Numbered from the stretch's first letter, positions 1 through 9,792 are shown. The stretch: 35,617 nt of DNA from Paulinella micropora (GCA_009731375.1 BJOX01000117.1:15274-50890), one strand, 5' to 3'. Numbers and translations: made by a program. Notes: generated by a model from the letters alone, not told the origin.

Positions 1-938
1 ATGAATGAATGAATGAATGAATGAATGAATGAATGAATGAGGGGATCAATGGATGAATGAATGAATCGAGACAGCGTAGAGCCCATATACACATCACGGT
101 CTCTGTATATGAATGAATGAATGAATGAATGAATGAATGAATGACTGGATGAATGAATGAATGAATAAAGGAATGAATGAATGAATGAATGAATGAATGA
201 ATGAATGAATGAATGGATGAATGGATGAGTGAATGAATGAATGAATGAATGAATGAATGGATGAATGGATGAATGAATGAATGAATGAATGAATGAATGA
301 ATAAAGGAATGGATGAATGGATGAATCAATGAACGAATGAATGAATGAATGAATGAATGCATGAATAAAGGAATGGATGAATGAATGAATGAATGAATGA
401 ATAAAGGAGTGAATGAATGGATGAATGGATGAATGACTGATTGAATGAATGAATAAAGGAATGAATGAATGGATGAATGGATGAGTGAATGAATGAATGA
501 ATGAACGAATGAATGGATGAATGAATGAATGAATGAATGGATGAATGAATGAATGAAGGAAATAATGAACGGATGAATTAATGAATGAATGGATGAATGA
601 ATGAATGAATGAATGGATGGATGAATGGATGAATGAATGAATGAATGGATAATGGATGGATGGATGGATGCATGGATGAATGAATGAATGAAATGGATGA
701 ATGAATGAATGAATGAATGGATCAATGAATGGATGAATGAATGAATGAATGAATGAATGAATGGATGGATGAATGGGATGAATGAATGAATGGATGGATG
801 ATATGGATGATATGAATGAATGGATGAATGGATTAATCAATCGATGAATGAATGGATGAATGAATGGATGAATGAATGAATGAATGAATGAAGGAATCTA
901 TGCATGAAGGAATGTATGAATGAATGAATGAATGAATG

Positions 939-977
<39 letters not shown>

Positions 978-1737
978 GAATCAATCAATGAAGGAATGAA
1001 TGAACGAATGAACGAATGAATGAATGCGATTCGTGCACGAGACCTATGAATATATGTATGAATGAATGAAGGCATGTATGAATGTATGCATGAATGTACG
1101 AATGTACGAATGAATGAATGAAGGAATGTATCAATGAATGAATGAATGAATGAATGAATGAATGAATGAATGAATAAATGAATGAAGGAATGAAGGAATG
1201 TATGAATGAATGAATGAATGCGCTTCGTGCACGAGACCTATGAATGCATGTATGAATGAATGAAGGCATGTATGAATGTATGCATGAATGTACGAATGTA
1301 CGAATGAATGAATGAAGGAATGTATGAATGAATGAATGAATGAAGGAATCTATCAATGAACGAATGAATGAAGGAATGAAGGAATGAATGAATGAATGAA
1401 TGCGCTTCGTGCACGAGACCTATGAATGTATGTATGAATGAATGAAGGAATGTATGAATAATGAATGAAGGAATGTATGAATGTATGAATGTATGTATGA
1501 ATGAATGAATGAAATGAATGCGCTGAGCCCACACCTATCACGGTCTGTGTGTATTTTGTATTTTGTACGTATGTATGTATGTATGTATGTATGTATGTAT
1601 GTATGTATGGATGGATGGATGGATTGATGGATGGATGGATTGATGGATGGATGGATGGAGTATGTATGGATGTATTGTATGGATTGATGGATGAAATAAA
1701 TAAATGCACTTGAATAAATGCATGAATGGTATGTTAA
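1..1737. repeat. AATG tetranucleotide array with short non-repeat islands
   Basis: This stretch is almost pure (AATG)n with GGATGA and AATC variants. It passes into (TATG)n at about 1565-1608, then GGAT/GATT units to about 1700. Long open frames on either strand (Ile-His-Ser-Phe repeats) are by-products of a 4-bp period and are not genes. Non-repeat islands interrupt it: 73-110 and 1520-1557 share GAGCCCA and TCACGGTCT, and 1027-1048, 1219-1242 and 1402-1425 share a TTCGTGCACGAGACCTATGA block. The islands could be decayed copies of an upstream exon or of one inserted sequence; I cannot tell. It presumably lies in the intron upstream of the first visible 5-phosphatase exon. Confidence 0.9.
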
Positions 1738-1747
1738 AACTATCTAT

Positions 1748-1751
<4 letters not shown>

Positions 1752-1788
<37 letters not shown>
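1752..1788 (+). repeat. TA dinucleotide tract ending in a 3' splice site
   Basis: About 17 TA units end in TATAG directly before the exon at 1789. The AG of the repeat appears to serve as the 3' splice site. There is no clear polypyrimidine tract other than the alternating T residues. Confidence 0.7.
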
Positions 1789-1789
<1 letters not shown>

Positions 1790-1829
1790 TACATGATGTC
1801 TGCATCTTCATGGGGGACCTCAACTATAG
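1789..1829 (+). CDS. Inositol polyphosphate 5-phosphatase exon (HD...GDLNYR motif)
   Basis: Read in phase 0 the exon gives VHDVCIFMGDLNY and then the first two bases of an Arg codon. The HDxxxxxGDLNYR block is a hallmark of the IPPc fold, and its Asn belongs to the active site that removes the 5-phosphate from inositol phosphates or phosphoinositides. The upstream AG ends a TA tract and the 5' splice site is AG|GTCCAA. The exon ends in phase 2, which matches the phase-2 entry of the exon at 7098, so the join reads NYR-ID as in the family. The Met in the motif is internal, since the family's N-terminal half must lie upstream of this window. The microsatellite intron that follows begins within 20 bp of the donor. 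Confidence 0.9.
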
Positions 1830-1839
1830 GTCCAATAGT

Positions 1840-1872
1840 AATAACAATAATAATAACAATAATAATAACAAC

Positions 1873-1958
<86 letters not shown>

Positions 1959-2005
1959 TGATGATGATACTACTACTACTACTAATAATAATAATAATAA
2001 TAATA
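1840..2005. repeat. AAT trinucleotide array
   Basis: Imperfect (AAT)n with short AAC, ATG and ACT runs. It abuts the minus-strand SINE at 2006, where on the element strand it forms the 3' (ATT)n tail. Confidence 0.9.
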
Positions 2006-2269
2006 GTGCTTCTCTGTCAATGGCTGATGCATTTCTGCACATGCGCCTCCATCGTCTCACCCGTGAGGGGAGTACGAAGAATTGACGATAGGCTCTAATG
2101 ACACCCGCAAGGGCAGTTCCAACACTTCCAGACGGACCGGTATGTTCAATGAAAATACTGGTCCAGACGGACCGGTATGTTCAATGAAAATACTGGTGGC
2201 ACCGACGGGAATCGAACTGGCGACAGGGCCCAGATGGTAGAACTTGACCACTGAGCTATCACGGTGTCC
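2006..2269 (-). mobile_element. tRNA-derived SINE, full length, minus strand
   Basis: On the minus strand the element begins GGACACCGTGAT and carries a Pol III A box (here TAGCTCAGTGG) and a B box (GTTCGATTCCC). The tRNA-like head ends in CGGTGCCACCA. About 155 bp of unrelated body and an (ATT)n tail follow. A 35-bp body segment (ACCAGTATTTTCATTGAACATACCG...) is present twice in this copy. At least six other copies or pieces lie in this window. SINEs of this kind are transcribed by Pol III and copied by LINE reverse transcriptase; that is family knowledge and is not shown here. Confidence 0.85.
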
Positions 2270-2345
<76 letters not shown>

Positions 2346-2367
2346 AATAATAATAACAATAATAATA

Positions 2368-2414
<47 letters not shown>

Positions 2415-2454
2415 AATAATGATAATAATAATGATAATAATGCTAATAATAATA

Positions 2455-2512
<58 letters not shown>

Positions 2513-2580
2513 CAACAACAACAACAATAATAATAATAATAATAATAAGAAGAAGAAGAAGAATAATAATAATAATAACT
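2270..2580. repeat. AAT trinucleotide array between two dispersed elements
   Basis: About 310 bp of (AAT)n with GAT, AGT, AAC and AAG variants. It joins the head side of the SINE at 2006-2269 to a second repeat family that starts CTAGGGGCTGCGCCAACACC at 2579. The same AAT to CTAGGGGCTGCG junction recurs at about 4347. Confidence 0.9.
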
Positions 2581-3180
2581 AGGGGCTGCGCCAACACCTG
2601 AAAGGATGGTTTACCAGTGCGCTTCGCGCACCAAACCCCGCCAGCCCAACTTCTTATCACTTTTTGGAGGGCCCCCCCGAACCCCCCCCCCCCCCTCCCA
2701 CCGCTTTCCCTTCGACAGGGTACGTTGAATTGCCGGAGGTGCCGCAAAGGGCGCCTGGTGGCAAAAAAACCTCAATTGTCAGGTGTGGGTGCCACCCGCG
2801 ACCAGAACGGGTACGTACAATCGCAGGGCTTCCCCGGACCCCACCTTTCCCTTCGACAGGGTACGTTGAATTGCCGGAGGTGCCGCAAAGGGCGCCTGGT
2901 GGCAAAAAAACCTCAATTTTCAGGTTTGGGTGCCACCCGCGACCAGAACGGATACGTACAATCGCAGGGCTCCCCCGGACCCCCCCTGCTCCTTCGACAG
3001 GGTACGTTGAATTGCCGGAGGTGCCGCAAATGGCGCCTGGTGGCATAAAACCTCAATTTTGAGGTGACCAGAACGGGTACGTACAATCACAGGGCTGGGG
3101 TTCCCGGGGGGAGGGCCCCCCGGACCCCTCCTGCCCCGTCGACAGGGTACGTTCATTTGCCGGAGGCAGCGGCAAGTACT
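2581..3180. repeat. Tandem repeat of about 141 bp, four copies
   Basis: The block TTCGACAGGGTACGTTGAAT recurs near 2711, 2852 and 2992, with a diverged fourth copy near 3138. Each unit also holds GCCGGAGGTGCCGCAAA, the string GGTGGCAAAAAAACCTCAAT and ACGTACAATCGCAGGG, and is C/G rich. A further single copy is seen at about 4795-4890. No splice structure or recognised protein appears in the open frames, which simply follow the period. It is a dispersed satellite-like element of unknown type. Confidence 0.85.
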
Positions 3181-3185
3181 GCCAA

Positions 3186-3545
3186 AAAAAAAGGAAATCA
3201 TTCAGGACACTCCCCTAACGAAAATATTTGCGTGAGTTCCAAAAAAATTATATCAGCATCAAGGTCGAGTCTGGGGCTAGCCACCCTGCCAATATGAGCT
3301 CCCAACCCCTCCTCCTGGTTCCCACAAACCATGATTTATTCCGATTGGGGTGCGAAAAAAAACAAGGAAATTTGGCATTGAGGACACTGCCCTAACGCAA
3401 ATATTTGCGTGAATTCAAAAAAAATCATATCAGCATCAAGCACCCTGCAAATATGAACTCCGAACTCCTCCTCGTCTCCACAAACCATGATTTATTCCGA
3501 CAGGGGTGCCGATTTGGGGGATGGGGGGGGGGGGGGTAAACAATT
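3186..3545 (+). repeat. Two copies of a dispersed element with a 16-bp palindrome
   Basis: Copies lie at about 3190-3350 and 3365-3520. The consensus runs from CAGGACACTCCCCTAACGCA through ATATTTGCGT, AATTCCAAAAAAATTATA, TCAGCATCAA, TCTGGGGCTAGCCACCCTG and TGAGCTCCCAACTCCTCC to ACCATGATTTATTCCGACAG. In intact copies ACGCAAATATTTGCGT is a perfect 16-bp palindrome. Other copies are at about 4893-5030, 5060-5220 and, inverted, 16445-16645. I do not recognise the family. Confidence 0.8.
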
Positions 3546-3553
3546 TTCATTTT

Positions 3554-3944
3554 NNNNNNNNNNNNNNNNNNNNNNNNNNNNNNNNNNNNNNNNNNNNNNN
3601 NNNNNNNNNNNNNNNNNNNNNNNNNNNNNNNNNNNNNNNNNNNNNNNNNNNNNNNNNNNNNNNNNNNNNNNNNNNNNNNNNNNNNNNNNNNNNNNNNNNN
3701 NNNNNNNNNNNNNNNNNNNNNNNNNNNNNNNNNNNNNNNNNNNNNNNNNNNNNNNNNNNNNNNNNNNNNNNNNNNNNNNNNNNNNNNNNNNNNNNNNNNN
3801 NNNNNNNNNNNNNNNNNNNNNNNNNNNNNNNNNNNNNNNNNNNNNNNNNNNNNNNNNNNNNNNNNNNNNNNNNNNNNNNNNNNNNNNNNNNNNNNNNNNN
3901 NNNNNNNNNNNNNNNNNNNNNNNNNNNNNNNNNNNNNNNNNNNN
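3554..3944. other. Assembly gap, 391 N
   Basis: Unknown bases. The left side ends just after a run of G at about 3524-3536, a context that commonly breaks assemblies. Protein translations spanning it are meaningless. Confidence 0.99.
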
Positions 3945-4267
3945 CGCAGTCCCAGCAACCTCTTGCAAGACGTCACCGAATGTGCAAGTGCATACACCAA
4001 GCGCGGTTGCTAGAGCTGCCTCGAAACCCCACCCATAACAATCTGGTGTCTGCTGGGTCCTGGGCTATCAACCAGCATATGCGGAGTTTAAGATCTTTTA
4101 CGCGCGCAACGACCCTCCTCCCCAGCATCTACCACCAAAGGGTTATGAGTTGGCGTCACAGTTTAACGCCTTGAGGCCATTGGGCTGGAACTCTGTTTAG
4201 CAGTGTGACTAGGTTTTTTCATCGGGATCTCCCTCAAATATGTCACAGTCAACACTGCAAGGCAGAT

Positions 4268-4270
<3 letters not shown>
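3945..4270 (+). mobile_element. Dispersed repeat of unknown class, 3' part, with AAT tail
   Basis: The sequence from CGCAGTCCCAGCAACCTC to the (AAT)n at 4271 recurs inverted at 27125-27642. The inverted copy matches base for base over its first 150 bp. A terminal trinucleotide tail suggests the 3' end of a non-LTR element. No reverse transcriptase or endonuclease motif is visible in the fragment, and stops occur in every frame near its end, so the class is inference only. Confidence 0.6.
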
Positions 4271-4343
<73 letters not shown>

Positions 4344-4349
4344 TAACTA
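4271..4349. repeat. AAT trinucleotide array
   Basis: Near-perfect (AAT)n that forms the tail of the repeat at 3945-4270 and the left flank of the next element. Confidence 0.95.
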
Positions 4350-5225
4350 GGGGCTGCGCCAACACCTGACAGGATGGTTTGCGTTCGCGCACCCCCCCTC
4401 ACAAAGTATTGCCAAAATGAATGGCTGAGATTGCTCCAAGGCTGTAAAAAGTGGTGCATGTGAAAATGCGAGGAAAAGCGACTTTGAGAAGAGGAGTAGG
4501 GGGGGAGGGTGACATTGAAATTTCCACTATATCCCTAAAAAAAGAGCTTGGACAAGCTTGCGAAAACACAAAGATTCAGCCTCTAAGCAATTCTGGCACA
4601 ACTCTTAGTGCCCTGGAGCATTCTCAGCCATTCATTTTGGCACTACTCTGCCACAATCTTCGTCAATCTCTTTTTCAACTGGTTCACTACCTAGAGCGCG
4701 TCCCGAACTTGTGAAAACCAAAAAATCAGCCTCTTAACCCTTCTGGCACAACTTTTAGAGCCTTGGAGCATTCTCAGCCTTTGGTGCCGGCAAATTCGCT
4801 TCGGGTACGTACAAGTAAGGGGCTTGGGTTCCCGGGGGAGGACCCCCCCTTCCTTTTCCCGTCGACAAGGTACGTTCAATGGCCGCAGGTAGCCCTAACG
4901 TAAATATTTGCGTGAATTCAAAAAGTTTTATACCAGCATCGAGATCGAGTCTGGGGCTAGCCACCCTGTCAATATGAGATCCCAACTCCTCCTGGTTCAC
5001 ATAAACCATGATTTATTCCGGCGGGGGTGCAGAAAATAGGCTTAAAATAAGGAATTTTGGCATTCAGGACACTCCCCTAACGCAAATATTTGCGTGAATT
5101 CCAAAAAAATTATACCAGCATCAACATCGCGTCTGGGGCTAGCCACCCTGCAAATATGAGCTCCCAACTCCTCCTGGTTCCGACAAACCGTGATTTATTC
5201 CGACAGGGGTGCGGAAATGCCCCCC
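4350..5225 (+). repeat. Composite of dispersed repeats with an internal duplication
   Basis: It starts AGGGGCTGCGCCAACACCTG, the same sequence that begins at 2581. Between 4555 and 4790 a segment is present twice in diverged form: both copies contain TCAGCCTCT, TTCTGGCACAAC and GAGCATTCTCAGCC. A piece of the 141-bp family (GGTACGTACAA to CGTTCAATGGCCG) lies at about 4800-4890. Two copies of the ATATTTGCGT element follow at about 4893-5030 and 5060-5220. No exon of the 5-phosphatase gene is seen here. Confidence 0.7.
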
Positions 5226-5898
5226 NNNNNNNNNNNNNNNNNNNNNNNNNNNNNNNNNNNNNNNNNNNNNNNNNNNNNNNNNNNNNNNNNNNNNNNNNNN
5301 NNNNNNNNNNNNNNNNNNNNNNNNNNNNNNNNNNNNNNNNNNNNNNNNNNNNNNNNNNNNNNNNNNNNNNNNNNNNNNNNNNNNNNNNNNNNNNNNNNNN
5401 NNNNNNNNNNNNNNNNNNNNNNNNNNNNNNNNNNNNNNNNNNNNNNNNNNNNNNNNNNNNNNNNNNNNNNNNNNNNNNNNNNNNNNNNNNNNNNNNNNNN
5501 NNNNNNNNNNNNNNNNNNNNNNNNNNNNNNNNNNNNNNNNNNNNNNNNNNNNNNNNNNNNNNNNNNNNNNNNNNNNNNNNNNNNNNNNNNNNNNNNNNNN
5601 NNNNNNNNNNNNNNNNNNNNNNNNNNNNNNNNNNNNNNNNNNNNNNNNNNNNNNNNNNNNNNNNNNNNNNNNNNNNNNNNNNNNNNNNNNNNNNNNNNNN
5701 NNNNNNNNNNNNNNNNNNNNNNNNNNNNNNNNNNNNNNNNNNNNNNNNNNNNNNNNNNNNNNNNNNNNNNNNNNNNNNNNNNNNNNNNNNNNNNNNNNNN
5801 NNNNNNNNNNNNNNNNNNNNNNNNNNNNNNNNNNNNNNNNNNNNNNNNNNNNNNNNNNNNNNNNNNNNNNNNNNNNNNNNNNNNNNNNNNNNNNNNNN
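5226..5898. other. Assembly gap, 673 N
   Basis: Unknown bases, preceded by a short C run. Confidence 0.99.
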
Positions 5899-5929
5899 AC
5901 ATCAACATCAATTAACAACATCGTCAACC

Positions 5930-5986
<57 letters not shown>

Positions 5987-6230
5987 GCAACAACAACAAC
6001 AACAATAATAACAAAGGCATCCATTCCTCCCCAGGAGGGTGGCTGGGCAGCGGGCTTAGGGTAGATAAATGGATGAACGAATGAACGAATGAATGAATGA
6101 TTGATTGATTGATTGATTGCTTGCTTGAATGAATGAATGAATGAATGAATGAATGAATGAATGAATGAATGCACTTGAAAAAAATGCACGAATGTGATAT
6201 TGATGTTTGAAATATTACATACATACATAC

Positions 6231-6261
<31 letters not shown>

Positions 6262-6324
6262 CATACAACACAACCTTGATTAGCATACACGACTTCCTAT
6301 ATACATACATACAAACAAACAGAC

Positions 6325-6355
<31 letters not shown>

Positions 6356-6365
6356 ATTAATTCAC
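5899..6365. repeat. AAC, AATG, GATT and CATA arrays
   Basis: (CAA)n at about 5926-6010 is followed by a 55-bp unique piece, then (AATG)n with a short (GATT)n from about 6065 to 6175, then (CATA)n at 6218-6350. No supported exon. The piece CCCCAG|GAGGGTGGCTGG looks like a 3' splice site but gives a stop in the phase required by the exon at 1789. Confidence 0.85.
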
Positions 6366-6821
6366 CTGAAAAGAATGCAGGGATAAGCTTGATATTTGCA
6401 TTTCTGTATTTTCAGGATTGATAGTCGAGGGGCTGTGATAATGTTGATGTTTGGAACTCTGTATTTGCAGCATTGAGTAGTCGCGGGGCTGATCCTGATG
6501 TTTGAAACTCTGTCATCAATCTTGGATATGCCCGAAATATTTCTGTGCAATGTTTGTTTGTTTGCTTTTGTATTTTCCTTCATAGCATCCGCCTCCGTTT
6601 TCTTGAACGACTACTACTTTGGCATATTCAATAATTCTATCATAACCTAACCCTGATGCTTCAACATTACTTATTTTAAATCGTTTAACATTTCAATAAA
6701 ATCATCATAGTTTTTTATTTGAAAAGAATTGAACGTTTTCTTTTTATAACATCTATTGTCATATCTCTCATTTTGCAGGATTGATAGTCGTGGGGCTGAT
6801 CCTGATGTTTGAAACTCTGTC
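6366..6821 (+). repeat. Intron segment with three decoy copies of the next exon's 3' splice site
   Basis: The start of the exon at 7098, CAG|GATTGATAGTCG...GGGGCTGATCC, has three earlier copies, at 6416, 6471 and 6779. Each is preceded by CAG and followed by CTGATGTTTGAAACTCTGTC or a variant. These copies lose the coding sequence after about 25 bp. Between 6560 and 6770 the DNA is unique AT-rich intron with no repeat that I can see. Confidence 0.8.
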
Positions 6822-7091
6822 ATCAATCTTGGATATGCCCGAAATATTTCTGTGCAATTTTGTCATATCTCTCATATCAATCTTGGATATGCCCGAAATA
6901 TTTTTGTGCAATGTTGTCATATCTCTCATATCAATCTTGGATATGACCGAAACATTTCTGTGCAATGTTGTCATATCTCTCATATCAATCTTGGATATGA
7001 CCGAAATATTTCTGTGCAATGTTGTCATATCTCTGATATCAATCTTGGATATGACCGAAATATTTCTGTGCAATGTTGTCATATCTCTCAT
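6822..7091 (+). repeat. 57-bp minisatellite, about five copies, ending at a 3' splice site
   Basis: The unit reads ATCAATCTTGGATATGACCG, then AAATATTTCTGTGCAATGTT and GTCATATCTCTCAT, with few differences between copies. The last copy ends CTCATTTGCAG, the 3' splice site of the exon at 7098. A single copy of the same unit lies at about 6518-6550. Because the period is 19 codons the array leaves open frames, which are not genes. Confidence 0.9.
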
Positions 7092-7097
7092 TTGCAG

Positions 7098-7191
7098 GAT
7101 TGATAGTCGTGGGGCTGATCCGCAGTTGTTAATCCAACGTGCGTTAAGCCCTCACTACGCGGAAATGTTGGACCGAGATCAGCTGAACCAG
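7098..7191 (+). CDS. Inositol polyphosphate 5-phosphatase exon (IDSRG...DRDQLNQ)
   Basis: Entering in phase 2 (one base completes the Arg of NYR), 31 codons run from IDSRGADPQLL to MLDRDQLNQ. The spacing from GDLNYR to the DQL motif and the helical stretch between them match the IPPc family. The 3' splice site is TTTGCAG. The end is uncertain. Coding similarity stops at CAG (7191), where the sequence continues GGACACGTTGG into (GA)n with no GT donor. The family spacing suggests that Gln is followed directly by the ERFAG of the exon at 7711. I therefore end it at CAG and treat this junction as abnormal. Confidence 0.88.
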
Positions 7192-7199
7192 GACACGTT

Positions 7200-7251
<52 letters not shown>

Positions 7252-7298
7252 AGAGGGACGGAGATGTTGGACCGAGATCAGCTGAACCAGGAAACGTT

Positions 7299-7357
<59 letters not shown>

Positions 7358-7422
7358 GAGCGAGAGAGAGAGAGAGAGAGAGACGGAGATGTTGGACCGA
7401 GATCAGCTGAACCAGGAAACGT

Positions 7423-7476
<54 letters not shown>

Positions 7477-7584
7477 GAGTGTGTGTGTTGTGTGTGTGTG
7501 AGAGAGAGAGGGAGAGAGAGAGAGACGGAGATGTTGGACCGAGATCAGCTGAACCAGGAAACGTTAGAGAGAGAGAGAGAGAGA

Positions 7585-7632
<48 letters not shown>

Positions 7633-7710
7633 GTGTGTGTGTGTGCATGTATGTGTGTGTGTATGTATGTATGTATGTATGTATGTATGTATGTATGTAT
7701 GTATGTATAG
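7192..7710 (+). repeat. GA array with three echoes of the DRDQLNQ exon end
   Basis: (GA)n blocks alternate with near-identical copies of the preceding exon's last 40 bp (GGAGATGTTGGACCGAGATC to CAGGAAACGTTAG) at 7260-7299, 7385-7424 and 7527-7566. The first echo is in the exon's frame; the later ones are not all in one frame. Short (GT)n lies at about 7480-7500 and 7629-7660, and (TATG)n from 7663 ends in TATAG at 7710. If spliced normally, one of the GT runs may act as the donor. Confidence 0.9.
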
Positions 7711-7779
7711 GAACGTTTTGCCGGACGCATCTTTGGAGGGTGGTCTGAGGGCAAGATTAATTTCCCACCGACGTACAAG
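7711..7779 (+). CDS. Inositol polyphosphate 5-phosphatase exon ([15 protein letters not shown])
   Basis: Twenty-three codons in phase 0 on both sides, starting [14 protein letters not shown] and ending KINFPPTYK. The G-W/F-x-EG-x-I-x-F-x-PTYK block is one of the most conserved parts of the IPPc domain and helps form the substrate pocket. The 3' splice site is GTATAG, supplied by a (TATG)n tract. The 5' splice site is AAG|GTAGAT, which runs straight into (GATA)n. The last 33 bp plus donor are repeated many times in the following intron, so which donor is used in vivo cannot be told from sequence. Confidence 0.92.
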
Positions 7780-7780
7780 G

Positions 7781-7853
<73 letters not shown>

Positions 7854-7928
7854 CGATAGATAGGTAGGTAGGTAGGTAGGTAGATAGATAGATGTATATG
7901 TATATGTATGTGTATGTGTATGTGTTTT

Positions 7929-7972
<44 letters not shown>

Positions 7973-8137
7973 CATGGAGAGTAGGATCAATTTTCCACCA
8001 ACGTACAAGGTATATGCACATGTATATGTGTATGTATGTGTATATGTATATGTATATGTAAGTGTATATGTATATGTATATGTATATGTATAAAAATATG
8101 TATTGAGGGTAGGATGAATTTCCCACCAACGTACAAG

Positions 8138-8231
<94 letters not shown>

Positions 8232-8287
8232 TGAGGTTGGATGAATTTCCCACCAACGTACAAGGTATATGTATATGTATATGTATG

Positions 8288-8336
<49 letters not shown>

Positions 8337-8588
8337 GTAACCTATATGTATATGTATATGTATAAAAATATGTATTGAGGGTAGGATGAATTTCCCACCA
8401 ACGTACAAGGTATATGTATATGTATATGTATGTGTATATGTATGTATATGTATGTGTATATGTATATGTACATGTATATGTATATGTATATGTATAAGTA
8501 TATGTATATGTATAAAAATATGTATTGAGGGTAGGATGAATTTCCCACCAACGTACAAGGTATATGTATATGTATATGTATGTGTGTG

Positions 8589-8646
<58 letters not shown>

Positions 8647-8697
8647 CATGTATATGTATATATGTATATGTATATGTACATGTATATGTATATGTAC

Positions 8698-8728
<31 letters not shown>

Positions 8729-8830
8729 AAAATATGTATTGAGGGTAGGATGAATTTCCCACCAACGTACAAGGTATATGTATGTATATGTATATGTATG
8801 TGTATATGTATATGTATATGTATATGTATG

Positions 8831-8864
<34 letters not shown>

Positions 8865-8930
8865 CATGTATATGTATATGTATTGAGGGTAGGATCAATT
8901 TCCCACTATGTATGTGTATATGTATATGTT
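7780..8930 (+). repeat. TATATG/GATA intron array with seven echoes of the INFPPTYK exon end
   Basis: After (GATA)n (7783-7890) the intron is (TATATG)n. Copies of the exon's last 33 bp, encoding EG(R)(I/M)NFPPTYK and followed by GTATATG, sit at 7977-8009, 8105-8137, 8233-8264, 8377-8409, 8527-8559 and 8741-8773. A truncated copy is at 8885-8908. Most are preceded by ATGTATT. Spacing runs from about 128 to 214 bp. The copies are nearly identical in DNA, so the array is young or kept homogeneous. Confidence 0.92.
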
Positions 8931-8981
8931 GATCCTACCCTCAATGCATATACATATACATATACACATGCATATACACAA

Positions 8982-9040
<59 letters not shown>

Positions 9041-9133
9041 AACATATACATATACATATACATGTACATATACATATACATATACCTTGTAAGTGGGTGG
9101 GAAATTCATCCTACCCTCAATGCATATACATAC

Positions 9134-9192
<59 letters not shown>

Positions 9193-9372
9193 GGGGGTAG
9201 GATCAATTTCCCACCCACTTACAAGTTATATGTGTATCTATATGTATATGTGTATGTATGTGTATATGTATATGTATATGTATATGTGTATGTATATATC
9301 TATGTCTATGTCTATGTCTATGTCTATGTCTATGTCTATGTCTATGTCTATGCCTATGCCTATGTCTATGTC

Positions 9373-9409
<37 letters not shown>

Positions 9410-9559
9410 GCGTATGCGCATGCGTAGGCGTAGGCGTAGGCGTATGCGTATGCGTAGGCGTAGGCGTAGGCGTAGGCGTAGGCGTATGCGTAGGCGTATG
9501 CGAATGCGAATGCGAATGTGTATATGTATATCTATATGCATATGTATATGTATATGTAT

Positions 9560-9591
<32 letters not shown>

Positions 9592-9593
9592 AG
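8931..9593 (+). repeat. Inverted half of the array and TATG-derived motifs
   Basis: At 8931 the array flips strand. A minus-strand echo piece (8931-8945) is followed by (CATATA)n, then a minus-strand full echo at 9085-9120, then (CATATA)n. A plus-strand echo at 9193-9225 has lost its donor (AAG|TTATAT). Beyond it the motif drifts through TATGTC, TATGTG and TAGGCG units to ATATGTAAG at 9593, which is the 3' splice site of the next exon. Confidence 0.88.
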
Positions 9594-9665
9594 TTTGTAG
9601 TGGACCATTTCACGAGATACAAAGACGACCGGATTCCAAGCTGGACTGATCGTATATTGTATAAG
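9594..9665 (+). CDS. Inositol polyphosphate 5-phosphatase exon (RIPSWTDRILYK)
   Basis: Twenty-four codons, phase 0 on both sides: FVVDHFTRYKDD, then RIPSWTDRILYK. The P-[SA]-W-[CT]-D-R-I-L signature is diagnostic for the IPPc catalytic domain, and its Asp and Arg lie in the active site. Joined to the exon at 7711 it gives PTYKF, the normal continuation in the family. The 3' splice site is ATGTAAG (AAG rather than CAG) and the 5' splice site is AAG|GTACTA. The exon sits between a TATATG-type intron and a TAC-type intron. Confidence 0.93.
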
Positions 9666-9687
9666 GTACTACTACTACTACTACTAC

Positions 9688-9744
<57 letters not shown>

Positions 9745-9747
9745 CAT

Positions 9748-9792
<45 letters not shown>

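Noticed and set aside
94-840. Long open frames of Ile-His-Ser-Phe, Tyr-Ile, Asn, Leu-Ser, Tyr-Val-Cys-Met and similar repeats on both strands throughout the window
   Set aside because: They come from 2-, 3-, 4- and 6-bp repeats that leave frames open. They occur on both strands at once and have no splice or start context.
2617-3048. Protein-coding gene from the open frames over the 141-bp repeats
   Set aside because: All frames are open to a similar degree because the 141-bp unit is a multiple of three. No splice sites or family motifs are present.
3945-4270. LINE reverse transcriptase fragment
   Set aside because: The repeat has a trinucleotide tail and an inverted copy at 27125, but no RT or endonuclease motif is visible in any frame.
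6032-6062. Exon between CCCCAG and GTAGAT (EGGWAAGL)
   Set aside because: In the phase required by the exon at 1789 it hits a stop, and it would break the well-supported NYR-ID junction.
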